From NCBI GenBank assembly GCA_945946745.1, contig CAMEWZ010000099.1, positions 1-6,040 of the forward strand: a stretch of DNA of 6,040 nucleotides, in the 5' to 3' direction. The notes beneath the pieces are model-generated. The model saw nothing but the letters and a program-made list of their open reading frames with translations. It did not search any database and had not been told where the DNA came from. Positions 1 to 5,221 of the stretch are shown here, piece by piece; the first letter of the stretch is position 1; every line of letters starts with the position of its first letter. A program made the translations under genes and the position numbers. The DNA is from an uncultured Clostridia bacterium (GTDB lineage: Bacteria; Bacillota; Clostridia; Oscillospirales; Oscillospiraceae).

Positions 1-975
1 CAGGTGGATCTGGGCACCAAGCACGCCGGCTACATCCCTTATGACGAAGTCAGCACCGATCCTTCCGTAAAGCCCGAGGATATTCTGAAGGTCGGCGACG
101 AGATCGAAGTGTTCGTCGTCCGGGTCAATGACCAGGAGGGCACTGTGCAGCTGTCCAAGAAGAAGCTGGACGGACTGAAGGTTTGGGACGATATGGCCCA
201 GTGGGTCGAGGATAAGACCACGGTGGAAGGCACCATCACCGAGGAGAACAAGGGCGGCCTGGTTGCCAATGTGAAGGGCATCCGCGTCTTTATCCCCGCT
301 TCCCAGTCCGGCATCGCCAAGGGCGGCGACATGGCCGGCATGGTGGGCAAGACTGTGCAGATGAAGATTACCGAGGTCAACCGTGCCCGCCGCCGTGTGA
401 TCGGCTCCATCCGCGCCGTCACCTCCGAGGCCCGCAAGGCTGCTCAGGAGAAGATCTGGTCTGAGATCGAGGTCGGCAAGAAGTACCATGGCGTTGTGAA
501 GTCCTTGACTTCCTACGGTGCTTTCGTGGACATCGGCGGTGTGGACGGCATGGTGCACGTTTCCGAGCTGAGCTGGAACCGGATCAAGACCCCTGCCGAC
601 GTTGTGAAGGTGGGCGACGAGATCGACGTTTACGTCATCTCCTTCGATCCCGAGAAGCACAAGATTTCTCTGGGCTACAAGACCGCTGAGATGAACCCCT
701 GGAACCAGTTCATGACCAACTACGCCGTGGGCGATGTGGTGGATGCCAAGGTTGTCAAGCTGATGACCTTCGGCGCTTTCGCGGAGATTCTGCCCGGTGT
801 GGACGGCTTGATCCACATTTCCCAGATCGCTGACCGCCGCATCGGCAAGCCCGAGGATGTGCTGTCTGAGGGTCAAGAGGTCAAGGTGAAGATCACCGAC
901 GTGGACGCTGAGAATAAGCGCATCTCCCTGTCCATCCGCGCGCTGCTGGAGCAGGGCAACGAGGACGCTGAGTAA
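1..975 (+). CDS. rpsA: 30S ribosomal protein S1 / S1 RNA-binding protein, C-terminal part (5' end outside window)
   Basis: The reading frame is open from the first base, so the gene starts upstream; the GTG at 4 lies inside an S1 domain and is not a credible start. About 324 residues are visible. They hold the end of one S1 (OB-fold) domain (residues ~1-55), a divergent second domain (~73-139, GGLVANVKGIRVFIPASQSG), and two classical domains (~158-227 with YGAFVDIGGVDGMVHVSELS, ~242-313 with FGAFAEILPGVDGLIHISQI), then an acidic tail ending EDAE. The order partial-divergent-classical-classical matches the four-domain S1 of Firmicutes, which binds mRNA on the 30S subunit and aids initiation. 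In many Clostridia this protein is fused behind IspH (isoprenoid pathway reductase); that cannot be judged here because the N-terminus is missing. A generic multi-S1 RNA-binding protein is the alternative. The gene ends 10 bases before a strong terminator. Confidence 0.9.
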   Translation, partial: QVDLGTKHAGYIPYDEVSTDPSVKPEDILKVGDEIEVFVVRVNDQEGTVQLSKKKLDGLKVWDDMAQWVEDKTTVEGTITEENKGGLVANVKGIRVFIPASQSGIAKGGDMAGMVGKTVQMKITEVNRARRRVIGSIRAVTSEARKAAQEKIWSEIEVGKKYHGVVKSLTSYGAFVDIGGVDGMVHVSELSWNRIKTPADVVKVGDEIDVYVISFDPEKHKISLGYKTAEMNPWNQFMTNYAVGDVVDAKVVKLMTFGAFAEILPGVDGLIHISQIADRRIGKPEDVLSEGQEVKVKITDVDAENKRISLSIRALLEQGNEDAE

Positions 976-985
976 TTTCCAATGC

Positions 986-1019
986 AAATACCGGGGCTGC
1001 GCGCAGTCCCGGTATTTTT
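986..1019 (+). terminator. Intrinsic terminator after the S1 gene
   Basis: A perfect 10-bp stem, AAATACCGGG (986-995) with CCCGGTATTT (1008-1017), continues inward through a G-T pair and CTG/CAG to a CGCG loop. The 3' arm runs into a T tract (1015-1019). It starts 10 bases after the S1 stop codon, which is classic Rho-independent geometry. It separates the S1 gene from the operon starting at 1047, although only 27 bases follow before that gene and no convincing promoter is visible there. Some readthrough into the next operon is therefore possible. Confidence 0.9.
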
Positions 1020-1046
1020 CATAACAAAGGAAAAGAGGGTAGAATC

Positions 1047-1214
1047 ATGATTTATGCGATTTTGGGTTATGGTATGATGGCCTATAACCTGTACGCCGGC
1101 TTGCACGGGGGCGGCTGGATCAATTATGTATTCGCGCTGGTGTTCTTAATTCTGGGAATCCGGTACACCGTCGCGCATTTTGAGAAGAAAAATAAATCGA
1201 AGGATAAGGAGTAA
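1047..1214 (+). CDS. Small two-helix membrane protein, function unknown
   Basis: This 55-codon gene starts at ATG 1047, with AGAGGG at 1034-1039 placed 7 bases upstream, and ends at TAA 1212-1214. The protein begins MIYAILGYGMMAYNLYAG, a hydrophobic stretch at residues ~2-18. A short Gly-rich turn (HGGGW, ~20-24) follows, then a second hydrophobic helix at ~25-44 (INYVFALVFLILGIRYTVAH) and a very basic tail (EKKNKSKDKE). The positive-inside rule would put the Lys-rich tail in the cytoplasm, making a hairpin membrane protein with both ends inside. The stop codon lies 4 bases before the next start, so it is probably co-transcribed and translationally coupled with the Dabb gene. I do not recognise a family. 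The ribosome binding site, the spacing and the hydrophobic pattern make it a likely real gene. Confidence 0.75.
   Translation: MIYAILGYGMMAYNLYAGLHGGGWINYVFALVFLILGIRYTVAHFEKKNKSKDKE
1206..1211 (+). promoter_or_regulatory. Ribosome binding site fixing the Dabb gene start at 1219
   Basis: AAGGAG at 1206-1211 sits 7 bases before ATG 1219. The frame is also open from a TTG at 1180, which would add 13 basic residues (RRKINRRIRSNR) encoded inside the preceding gene. The strong site, and the match of the protein to its family from MVKHIVLYTLK onward, both favour 1219. Confidence 0.85.
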
Positions 1215-1218
1215 TCGT

Positions 1219-1500
1219 ATGGTCAAGCATATCGTTCTGTATACGTTAAAGGAAGGTGTGGACAAGGCCGAGGCCGTTAACGTCATCGCCTCTGTTCTGG
1301 AGCCCCTGGTGGGCAAGATTCCGGGCCTTTTGAAAATGGAGATTCGCCAGGCTTACAACGGGATGGATTACGCCCTGTATTCGGAATTTGAAAGCAAGGA
1401 AGCCTTGACCGCTTACGCCACCCATCCCCTGCATCAAGAGGCCAAGACCCATTTCTTCCACCTGCTGGACAGCCGGGTGGCGGCGGATTACGAAGTGTGA
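1219..1500 (+). CDS. Dabb family protein (stress-responsive dimeric A/B barrel)
   Basis: The product is 93 residues from ATG 1219. It has the typical Dabb layout: an opening strand MVKHIVLYTLKEG, a helix with the KIPGLLKMEI segment (~32-42), the strand DYALYSEFES (~49-58), then the signature AYATHPLHQEA (~64-74) and a closing strand ending in DYEV. Full-length Dabb proteins are about 95-105 residues, so this is a complete single-domain member. The ferredoxin-like fold forms dimeric barrels. Members include plant stress-induced proteins and enzymes such as olivetolic acid cyclase, but most bacterial ones have no known substrate, so no reaction can be assigned. It lies 4 bases after the membrane-protein gene and 19 bases before the ACT-domain gene. 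This places it in one operon with the UPF0237/UPF0210 pair, a linkage I would not have predicted from the family. Confidence 0.88.
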   Translation: MVKHIVLYTLKEGVDKAEAVNVIASVLEPLVGKIPGLLKMEIRQAYNGMDYALYSEFESKEALTAYATHPLHQEAKTHFFHLLDSRVAADYEV

Positions 1501-1519
1501 GGCGAAAAGGAGACAGATC

Positions 1520-1789
1520 ATGAAAGCGATTGTTACTGTGGTAGGCAAGGATCGAGTGGGCATCATTGCGGGTGTCTGCACCGCTCTGGCGGGCTTTAAC
1601 GTCAACGTGCTGGACATCAGCCAGACCGTCATGCAGGGATATTTTACCATGATGATGGCGGCGGAGGTTTCCGCGTGCAATGTTCCTCTGGCGGAGCTGG
1701 TCACGAAGATGGACGAGATCGGCAAGGAAATGGGCCTGTCCATCCGCGTCCAGCGGGAGGACATTTTTGAAGCCATGCACCGCATTTGA
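1520..1789 (+). CDS. ACT domain protein, UPF0237 family
   Basis: The 89-residue product starts at ATG 1520, with AAGGAG (1507-1512) 7 bases upstream. It is a single ACT domain: strand MKAIVTVVGKD, the ligand-loop signature GKDRVGIIAGV (residues 9-19), a helix to residue ~25, the strand NVNVLDISQTVMQGYFTMMM (~27-46) and a C-terminal helix-strand segment. The length matches UPF0237 proteins (about 90 residues), small cousins of the regulatory ACT modules of amino-acid enzymes and of the glycine-cleavage regulator GcvR. ACT domains usually bind small ligands, often amino acids, at dimer interfaces; the ligand here is unknown. The gene lies 9 bases before a UPF0210 gene. That pair is conserved across many Firmicutes and archaea, including adjacent genes in Streptococcus pneumoniae, which suggests the ACT protein is a regulatory or sensing subunit for the larger partner (inference). 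Confidence 0.93.
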   Translation: MKAIVTVVGKDRVGIIAGVCTALAGFNVNVLDISQTVMQGYFTMMMAAEVSACNVPLAELVTKMDEIGKEMGLSIRVQREDIFEAMHRI

Positions 1790-1798
1790 GGTGACGCC

Positions 1799-3157
1799 AT
1801 GCTGAACCGGAATGACATCCTGGCGACCCAGGATATGATCGATAAGCGCCACCTGGACATCCGCACCATCACCATGGGCATCAGCTTGATGGACTGCTGT
1901 GATCCGGATCTGGGTGTGTGCTGTGACAAGATTTATCGGAAGATTACCACCTGCGCCAAGGATTTGGTGAAGGTGGGCGAGGACATTGAGAAGGAATTTG
2001 GCATTCCCATCGTCAACAAGCGGATCTCCGTCACTCCCATTTCCATTGTGGCAGGCTCCTGCCAGACCGATTCCTATGTGGAGATTGCCAAAACCCTGGA
2101 CGCGGCGGCCAAAACCTGTGGCGTTAACTTCATTGGCGGCTTTTCTGCCTTGGTGCAGAAGGGTTGTACGACCGGCGACTGGAAGCTGATCCGCTCCATC
2201 CCCGAGGCCATGCGCCAGACCGAACGGGTCTGCGCCAGCGTCAACGTGGGCTCCACCAAGGCGGGCATCAACATGGACGCCGTGGCGGAAATGGGTCGAA
2301 TCATCAAGAAAACCGCCGAGCTGACGGCGGACAACGACGGCCTTGGCTGCGCCAAGGTGGTGGTGTTCGCCAACGCGGTGGAGGATAACCCCTTTATGGC
2401 CGGCGCTTTCCACGGAGTGGGAGAGCCGGAGTGCGTGCTGAACGTGGGCGTTTCCGGCCCCGGCGTAGTGTACCACGCCCTGCAGAGCGTCAAGGGCCAG
2501 CCCTTTGACGTGGTTGCGGAAACCATCAAGAAAACCGCCTTCCAGATCACCCGGATGGGCCAGCTGGTGGGCCAGGAGGCTTCCCGCCGTCTGGGGGTGC
2601 CCTTCGGCATCGTGGACTTGAGTCTGGCGCCCACCCCCGCTGTGGGAGACAGCGTAGCCCGGATTTTGGAGGAAATGGGTCTGGAGGTCTGCGGTACCCA
2701 CGGAACCACCGCAGCCCTGGCCATGCTGAACGACGCGGTGAAGAAGGGCGGCGTCATGGCCTCCAACCATGTGGGCGGCCTGTCCGGTGCCTTTATTCCC
2801 GTGTCCGAGGACGAGGGCATGATCGCCGCTGCCGAGTCCGGCACTCTGGTGCTGGATAAGCTGGAAGCCATGACCTGTGTCTGCTCTGTGGGTCTGGACA
2901 TGATTGCCGTGCCTGGGGACACCAGCGCGGCTACCATCTCCGCCATCATCGCGGACGAAGCCGCCATCGGCATGGTCAACTCCAAGACCACCGCCGTGCG
3001 GATCATCCCCGCACCCGGCAAGGACGTGGGCGGCCGGGTGGAAATGGGGGGCTTGCTTGGCAGCGCCCCGGTGATGCCGGTGCACGACAAGTCCAGCGAA
3101 GCCTTCGTGGCCCGGGGCGGCCGGATTCCCGCGCCGCTGCAAAGCCTCAAGAACTGA
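1799..3157 (+). CDS. UPF0210 / DUF711 'PFL family' protein, function unknown
   Basis: The product is 452 residues, the usual family length, from ATG 1799 with GAGGTG (1788-1793) 5 bases upstream overlapping the previous stop. Family hallmarks run throughout: LDIRTITMGISL (19-30), GIPIVNKRISVTPIS (68-82), FIGGFSALVQKG (111-122), VFANAVEDNPFMAGAFHGVGE, then GIVDLSLAPTPAVGDSVA, GTHGTTAALA, GGLSGAFIPVSEDEGMIAA, and a C-terminus ending IPAPLQSLKN. Structural work relates the family to the pyruvate formate-lyase (glycyl-radical enzyme) barrel. However, I see no RVxGY-type glycyl-radical loop near the C-terminus, so radical chemistry of that kind is not supported. No signal peptide or membrane segment is evident, so it is probably cytosolic. 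The catalysed reaction, if any, is unknown to me. This copy is cysteine-rich (14 Cys), including CC at 33-34 and 41-42. A stem-loop begins 3 bases after the stop. Confidence 0.93.
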   Translation: MLNRNDILATQDMIDKRHLDIRTITMGISLMDCCDPDLGVCCDKIYRKITTCAKDLVKVGEDIEKEFGIPIVNKRISVTPISIVAGSCQTDSYVEIAKTLDAAAKTCGVNFIGGFSALVQKGCTTGDWKLIRSIPEAMRQTERVCASVNVGSTKAGINMDAVAEMGRIIKKTAELTADNDGLGCAKVVVFANAVEDNPFMAGAFHGVGEPECVLNVGVSGPGVVYHALQSVKGQPFDVVAETIKKTAFQITRMGQLVGQEASRRLGVPFGIVDLSLAPTPAVGDSVARILEEMGLEVCGTHGTTAALAMLNDAVKKGGVMASNHVGGLSGAFIPVSEDEGMIAAAESGTLVLDKLEAMTCVCSVGLDMIAVPGDTSAATISAIIADEAAIGMVNSKTTAVRIIPAPGKDVGGRVEMGGLLGSAPVMPVHDKSSEAFVARGGRIPAPLQSLKN

Positions 3158-3159
3158 TC

Positions 3160-3187
3160 CTGCAAGGAGGGGCATCGCCCCTCCTTG
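3160..3187 (+). repeat. 28-base palindromic direct repeat, copy 1
   Basis: This copy is identical, base for base, to 3387-3414. It is itself a hairpin: CTGCAAGGAGGGGC (3160-3173) pairs with GCCCCTCCTTGCAG (3177-3190) around an ATC loop, a perfect 14-bp stem. It begins 3 bases after the UPF0210 stop codon. No T tract follows, so alone it is a poor intrinsic terminator, but it could protect the mRNA 3' end or act with the hairpin immediately downstream. Confidence 0.93.
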
Positions 3188-3191
3188 CAGA

Positions 3192-3230
3192 CTGTCGAAA
3201 ATCCCCCGTGGGGCTTTTCGACAGGTTTTT
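3192..3230 (+). terminator. Likely intrinsic terminator of the UPF0210 operon
   Basis: CTGTCGAAAA (3192-3201) pairs perfectly with TTTTCGACAG (3215-3224). The loop can extend the stem with CCCC (3203-3206) and GGGG (3210-3213). A T run (3226-3230) follows after one G. This is the best Rho-independent terminator candidate for the upstream four-gene run. The same arms could equally be one module of the repeat element that fills this stretch. Confidence 0.65.
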
Positions 3231-3246
3231 GCAGCCTGCTGCGCGC

Positions 3247-3277
3247 ATAATTTGTTCGCCTCCGGCGAACAAATTAT
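3247..3277. repeat. Perfect 14-bp inverted repeat
   Basis: ATAATTTGTTCGCC (3247-3260) and GGCGAACAAATTAT (3264-3277) are exact reverse complements around a TCC loop. The outer half is AT-rich and the inner half GC-rich, and neither side has a T tract placed for termination. On the reverse strand the outer arm spells TATAAT (3278-3273) with no recognisable -35 box at the right distance. Confidence 0.9.
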
Positions 3278-3297
3278 ACACTTGCAGTCTGAGAAGT

Positions 3298-3330
3298 ATT
3301 TTCCCCCAGGTACACGCCCTGGTGGAAAAT
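3298..3330. repeat. 13-bp inverted repeat with one mismatch
   Basis: ATTTTCCCCCAGG (3298-3310) pairs with CCTGGTGGAAAAT (3318-3330), with a single C/T mismatch at 3305/3323 and a 7-base loop. It is the fourth stem-loop in the non-coding stretch. No terminator-like T run follows. Confidence 0.85.
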
Positions 3331-3340
3331 GGATTTGAAT

Positions 3341-3366
3341 GGGTTTGCCACAGAAGCGGCAAATTC
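3341..3366. repeat. Shorter inverted repeat
   Basis: TTTGCC (3344-3349) pairs with GGCAAA (3358-3363), extended outward by two G-T pairs and one G-C pair to 3341 and 3366, around an 8-base loop. A run of six T (3375-3380) lies 8 bases downstream, too far for a standard terminator. An alternative CAGAA/TTCTG pairing (3351-3355 with 3364-3368) competes with this stem. Confidence 0.55.
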
Positions 3367-3386
3367 TGCGAAGCTTTTTTGACACA

Positions 3387-3414
3387 CTGCAAGGAGGGGC
3401 ATCGCCCCTCCTTG
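3387..3414 (+). repeat. 28-base palindromic direct repeat, copy 2
   Basis: This is an exact copy of 3160-3187, offset by 227 bases. The stem CAAGGAGGGGC (3390-3400) with GCCCCTCCTTG (3404-3414) has 11 bp and an ATC loop. It is followed by TTTCGTTTC, a weak T-rich tail, so it could act as a terminator insulating the two-component genes from upstream transcription. The identity ends exactly after the second arm's CCTTG. Confidence 0.93.
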
Positions 3415-3452
3415 TTTCGTTTCAGTTTAGGTTCCGGTGCTATCATGTAAAT

Positions 3453-3459
3453 GAGGTGA
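3453..3459 (+). promoter_or_regulatory. Ribosome binding site fixing the GTG start at 3466
   Basis: GAGGTGA at 3453-3459 is 6 bases before GTG 3466 but directly abuts the in-frame TTG at 3460. The spacing therefore selects GTG, giving a protein that begins MFQILVVDDD as expected for a receiver domain. Confidence 0.8.
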
Positions 3460-3465
3460 TTGACT

Positions 3466-4140
3466 GTGTTTCAGATTCTGGTGGTGGATGATGATCGAAA
3501 TACCCGCATGCTGCTGAAGGCGGTGCTGGAGGCGGAGAACTATTCCGTACTGACGGCGTCGGATGGTGTACAGGCCCTACAGGTTCTGGATGAAAACCAC
3601 GTTGATCTGGTGGTATTGGATGTTATGATGCCCAATATGGACGGCTATGCGTTTACCAAGACGCTCCGAGAGGGAAATGACAACCTGCCGATTTTGATGA
3701 TCTCGGCCCGGCAGCTCCCAGCGGACAAGAAAAAAGGCTTCCTGGTGGGAACGGACGATTATATGACCAAGCCCATCGACGAGGAGGAAATGCTCCTGCG
3801 GATTCGGGCGCTGCTTCGCCGGGCGAGAATCGCAAGCGAACACAGGATCGTTCTGGGCGACGTGGTGCTGGACTATGATTCCCTCACGGTGACCCGGAAA
3901 GGAGAAACCCAGGAGCTGCCGCAGAAGGAATTTATGCTGCTATATAAGCTTTTGTCCTACCCGGGGAAAATCTTTACCCGCATTCAGCTGATGGACGAGA
4001 TCTGGGGCGCGGACAGTGAAACCGGCTGGGAAACGGTGACGGTTCACATCGGGCGGCTTCGGCGGCGGTTTGAGGGCTGGCCGGAATTTGAAATCGTTTC
4101 GGTTCGGGGACTGGGTTACAAGGCGGTGAAAAAGGTATGA
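3466..4140 (+). CDS. OmpR/PhoB-family response regulator transcription factor
   Basis: The product is 224 residues from GTG 3466. The receiver domain (~2-118) shows the acidic pocket VVDDD (D8-D10), the phospho-acceptor D52 in VVLDVMMPNMDG, the switch residue S80 in LMISA, and K102 in TKP after DDYM. A winged-helix DNA-binding domain (~127-223) shows LPQKEFMLLYKLLSYPGKIF, RIQLMDEIWG, the recognition-helix stretch TVTVHIGRLRRRF and the closing wing VRGLGYKAV. All phosphotransfer residues are present, so it should accept phosphate from the kinase encoded immediately after it, overlapping by 4 bases (ATGA). The length is typical of the family (about 220-240). Regulated genes cannot be inferred: upstream is the hairpin-rich spacer and downstream of the kinase is a convergent gene. 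Autoregulation is plausible, but no operator repeats were identified. Confidence 0.95.
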   Translation: MFQILVVDDDRNTRMLLKAVLEAENYSVLTASDGVQALQVLDENHVDLVVLDVMMPNMDGYAFTKTLREGNDNLPILMISARQLPADKKKGFLVGTDDYMTKPIDEEEMLLRIRALLRRARIASEHRIVLGDVVLDYDSLTVTRKGETQELPQKEFMLLYKLLSYPGKIFTRIQLMDEIWGADSETGWETVTVHIGRLRRRFEGWPEFEIVSVRGLGYKAVKKV

Positions 4141-5201
4141 AGACCAAGAAAAAAACAGGCCAGTTCGGAATGCTGCCGCTATTTACCCTGGTGATGTTCC
4201 TTACGCTTTCCCTAAACGCGGCGATCACCGCGGTGATCGTGTTTCTGCTGGTAAGGGGCGGTATTTTGTCGGTGTCCGGCGCTTTTTTTCACGTAGCCTG
4301 GCGGTTGATTGAGGTGCACGTTCTGATCAGTCTGCCCATTGGACTGCTGGTTTCTCTGGGGGCGGTGGCGACTTTGCTGCGCCCGGTGCGCAACTTAATC
4401 GAAAGTATGGATCGTCTGGCCTCCGGGGATTTTCATACCCGGATCAATGTGGGTTCCGTGATGCGCCGGTATCCTACGTTTGTAGCGGCGGCGGAGAGCT
4501 TTAACAAAATGGCGGAGCAGTTGGAGAGCACAGAGCTGCTGCGCTCGGATTTTATCAACAATTTTTCCCACGAATTCAAAACCCCCATTGTCTCCATCGC
4601 AGGCTTTGCCAAGCTACTGCTCCGGGGAAATCTGCCCCAGGAGCAGCAGCGGGAATATCTGCAAATCATCGAAGAGGAATCCCGGCGTTTAAGCTACATG
4701 GCCACCAATGTTTTGAACTTGACCAAGGTGGAAAACCAGACGATTTTGACGGATGTCAGCGAATACAACCTGTCAGAACAGCTTCGCTCCTGCATTTTGC
4801 TGCTGCAGCGGGATTGGGAGCGTAAGGATTTGGATTTGCAGCTGGACTTTGGGGAATATACCATTCACGCCAATGAGGAACTGCTCAAACAGGTGTGGAT
4901 CAACCTGCTGGATAACGCCATCAAGTTCGCCCCGATGGGCCATACAGTCCGGGTGGGCATCGGCCGGACGGCAGCCGGGGTGGGGGTAGTCATCATGAAT
5001 ACAGGCAGCCAGATCCCGGCGGACAAACAGGAGAAGATCTTCAATAAATTCTACCAGGCGGACGAATCCCATGTGACCAAGGGCAACGGCGTTGGTCTGG
5101 CCATCGTCAAACGAATTGTGGAGCTGCACGGCGGAACGGTAAAGGTCAGCAGCGAAAACGAAGTTACCACTTTCACGGTAGAACTGCCCCAGGGAAGCTG
5201 A
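4137..5201 (+). CDS. Membrane sensor histidine kinase (HAMP-HisKA-HATPase)
   Basis: The product is 354 residues from ATG 4137, overlapping the regulator's stop; the ribosome binding site is weak, which fits translational coupling. A basic N-terminus (MKTKKKTG) precedes a first membrane helix (~13-40), a short outside segment of ~20 residues (41-60) and a second helix (~61-81). A HAMP linker (~82-132, LRPVRNLIESMDRLASGDF) follows. The HisKA domain carries NFSHEFKTP with phospho-acceptor H145. The ATPase domain shows the N box NLLDNAIKF (256-264), an F box KIFNKFYQAD (300-309) and the G2 box GNGVGLAIV (317-325). The G1 box reads MNTGSQIP, with Asn where D-x-G is usual. It should autophosphorylate and phosphorylate the adjacent regulator. 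The tiny outside loop suggests sensing within or at the membrane, possibly via a partner. The stimulus is unknown. Confidence 0.95.
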   Translation: MKTKKKTGQFGMLPLFTLVMFLTLSLNAAITAVIVFLLVRGGILSVSGAFFHVAWRLIEVHVLISLPIGLLVSLGAVATLLRPVRNLIESMDRLASGDFHTRINVGSVMRRYPTFVAAAESFNKMAEQLESTELLRSDFINNFSHEFKTPIVSIAGFAKLLLRGNLPQEQQREYLQIIEEESRRLSYMATNVLNLTKVENQTILTDVSEYNLSEQLRSCILLLQRDWERKDLDLQLDFGEYTIHANEELLKQVWINLLDNAIKFAPMGHTVRVGIGRTAAGVGVVIMNTGSQIPADKQEKIFNKFYQADESHVTKGNGVGLAIVKRIVELHGGTVKVSSENEVTTFTVELPQGS

Positions 5202-5221
5202 CAGACGTGAAATCCATACAA

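Larger units (their letters stand above)
3158..3465. other. 308-base non-coding stretch packed with stem-loops
   Basis: No credible gene was found between the UPF0210 stop and the response-regulator start. Short open frames exist on both strands (about 80 codons at 3208-3450 forward and about 99 at 3147-3446 reverse), but they run through palindromes, lack good ribosome binding sites and resemble no family. The stretch holds at least six inverted repeats, at 3160-3190, 3192-3224, 3247-3277, 3298-3330, 3341-3366 and 3387-3414. The outer two share an identical 28-base sequence. Only the last ~50 bases (3415-3465) look like an ordinary leader for the following gene. The whole could be a small non-autonomous repeat element, a structured RNA, or stacked terminators; the sequence alone does not decide. 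Confidence 0.8.

Noticed and set aside
1101..1130. Promoter-like TTGCAC (1101-1106) with TATGTA (1125-1130), 18-base spacing
   Set aside because: It lies inside the small membrane-protein gene with a weak -10; chance similarity is likely and the operon spacing does not need it.
1799..3157. Pyruvate formate-lyase (true glycyl-radical enzyme) for the UPF0210 gene
   Set aside because: At 452 residues it is far shorter than PFL (~750), and no C-terminal glycyl-radical loop is visible; the 'PFL' name reflects fold similarity only.
1283..3385. A 700-codon open frame on the reverse strand across the Dabb, ACT and UPF0210 genes
   Set aside because: It is antisense to three genes with clear family matches, its translation is a His/Gly/Ala-rich low-complexity string with no recognisable domain, and no ribosome binding site was seen. 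Third-position GC bias in the forward genes explains the lack of stops.
3160..3414. CRISPR array, from the repeated 28-mer
   Set aside because: There are only two copies 227 bases apart, with structured rather than unique-spacer sequence between them and no cas gene nearby.
3419..3446. Possible promoter before the response regulator: TGCTATCAT (3438-3446) as an extended -10
   Set aside because: The predicted transcription start (~3453) would fall on the ribosome binding site, and no clear -35 box was found, so it is not reported as a feature.
3208..3450. Forward ~80-codon and reverse ~99-codon (3147-3446) open frames in the spacer
   Set aside because: Both run through several perfect palindromes, lack good start signals and show no protein-like features. 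They are more likely by-products of the repeat sequence.
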